Translations under genes and position numbers: made by a program
Shown: piece by piece, positions 5,667-6,273 of the stretch
How positions within the stretch are numbered: position 1 is the first letter of the stretch
Layout: each line of letters starts with the position of its first letter
The notes under the pieces: generated by a model
The model's input: the letters and a program-made list of their open reading frames with translations, nothing else
Told to the model about the DNA's origin: nothing
The model's database searches: none
DNA from: JAZGAE01 sp036475545
GTDB taxonomy: Bacteria > Pseudomonadota > Alphaproteobacteria > DATDPM01
Assembly (NCBI GenBank): GCA_036475545.1
Contig: JAZGAE010000101.1
Span: forward strand, 1-6,273
Direction of reading: 5' to 3'
Length of the DNA: 6,273 nt

Positions 5667-6272
5667 TTATAATAAATCCGTAGAGGGCCACATGAAGTCA
5701 AAGCCAAACTGATCTACATAGTACTTATCATATAGATACTTTAAATCTTCCTCCCAGTCGGAAATCGCCCTTCCCAACCTGGGATCAATGCGCCCCTTCG
5801 CAAGCCGCACAAAAGCAGCAATCGTTTCTGCTATCTTTGAAAGTCGCTTTGGTGTCGCTGGCTCTCCCCATTGAGCAAAATACTCATGACTATTTAAAGG
5901 CGGGAGCTCACTTTCAAATACATAGTCCAATATTACTTCGCGCTGCGCGCGCGGCGTTGGATTGGTCTTTCCCACCCTGTAGCCGAGCCAACTTAACATC
6001 CCTTCTGGTGGCCAATCCTCTGCGTTAATCTCAGCTCCCCTTCGTCCCAGTGGTGCATCGGTACTGGGCCAGGGAAACCACTCGTTGGCGTTGACGCTTC
6101 GGTGGAATTCTCGAGAGATAACGTCCCTGATGCTCTCGGCATCTCGACGTCTAATATCTTTAGGATCGGAAAGTATTCGAAAGGAATTCTGTAAGAGCCT
6201 TCGGAGCTCATCGTGAGACATCTCGCGAATTCGTTCGATATGTGGCATCGCATCAGCTCCAGCCGAACTCAT
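5667..6272 (-). CDS. Unrecognised hypothetical protein, possibly cut by the window edge
   Basis: A 201-residue, soluble, charged protein with no signal peptide or membrane segment. I cannot name its family. Visible features are a helical N-terminal part (about 12-58), the pentapeptide WPSTD at 68-72 and again at 195-199 near the C-terminus, a conserved-looking block with EGMLSWLGYRVG (90-101), ILDYVFESELPP (114-125) and a C-terminal helical part (140-185) ending in DWEEDLKYLYDKYY. The layout resembles uncharacterised proteins I recall from proteobacterial accessory regions, but this is memory, not a search. Candidate starts are ATG 6272 and ATG 6248; the frame may continue past the edge. The gene is convergent with the hydroxylase. 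Its G+C is about 50% by line counts against about 70% elsewhere, with more AT-ending codons, which suggests horizontal acquisition. The long uninterrupted frame in lower-GC DNA supports it being a real gene. Confidence 0.75.
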   Translation of the reverse strand: MSSAGADAMPHIERIREMSHDELRRLLQNSFRILSDPKDIRRRDAESIRDVISREFHRSVNANEWFPWPSTDAPLGRRGAEINAEDWPPEGMLSWLGYRVGKTNPTPRAQREVILDYVFESELPPLNSHEYFAQWGEPATPKRLSKIAETIAAFVRLAKGRIDPRLGRAISDWEEDLKYLYDKYYVDQFGFDFMWPSTDLL

Positions 6273-6273
6273 A

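Noticed and set aside
1..6273. CRISPR array, tRNA or rRNA gene, insertion sequence
   Set aside because: No regularly spaced repeat array, no cloverleaf or rRNA-like sequence and no transposase or terminal inverted repeats were seen on reading both strands.

Overview
The window comes from a high-GC bacterium, most likely an alphaproteobacterium. Most of it looks about 70% G+C by eye. The gene content is a PII signal protein plus two AmtB ammonium channels, facing away from a ubiquinone-biosynthesis FAD hydroxylase. This is an assignment by gene families and composition, not by a database search.

Layout, left to right. Positions 1-394 hold no convincing gene; at the inner edge lies a 25-bp tandem duplication of the end of the first amtB gene. 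An AmtB-type ammonium channel follows at 395-1699 (minus strand). The 627-bp gap 1700-2326 carries a sigma-54-like promoter, an enhancer-like dyad, two short tandem repeats and a clear intrinsic terminator. A second AmtB channel lies at 2327-3646 (minus), and the PII protein GlnK at 3656-3994 (minus). The divergent control region 3995-4331 holds a leader hairpin, a second sigma-54-like promoter, an AT-rich patch and a dyad with three half-sites. A UbiH/UbiF/Coq6-family monooxygenase is encoded at 4332-5594 (plus). After about position 5615 the base composition drops sharply, to roughly 50% G+C, and an unrecognised 201-residue protein is encoded at 5667-6272 (minus), touching the right edge.

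How the parts work together. glnK and the second amtB form a tight operon: the glnK stop codon sits inside the Shine-Dalgarno of amtB. This is the widespread arrangement in which GlnK binds the cytoplasmic face of AmtB and shuts the channel when nitrogen is plentiful. The other amtB is a paralogue with its own control region, cut off from the operon by the terminator. Both amtB control regions carry a sigma-54-like -24/-12 element, with the same off-consensus base at -12, and an inverted pair of TTRGGCAC half-sites about 135-160 bp upstream of the predicted start. That matches the geometry of nitrogen control by NtrC and RpoN, although the arm spacing is not the classic NtrC one.

No clearly new system is visible. 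The points most worth a second look are the shared dyad/promoter pattern, the duplicated amtB 3' end, the differing AmtB tails, and the low-GC protein at the right edge, which may mark the start of an acquired segment.
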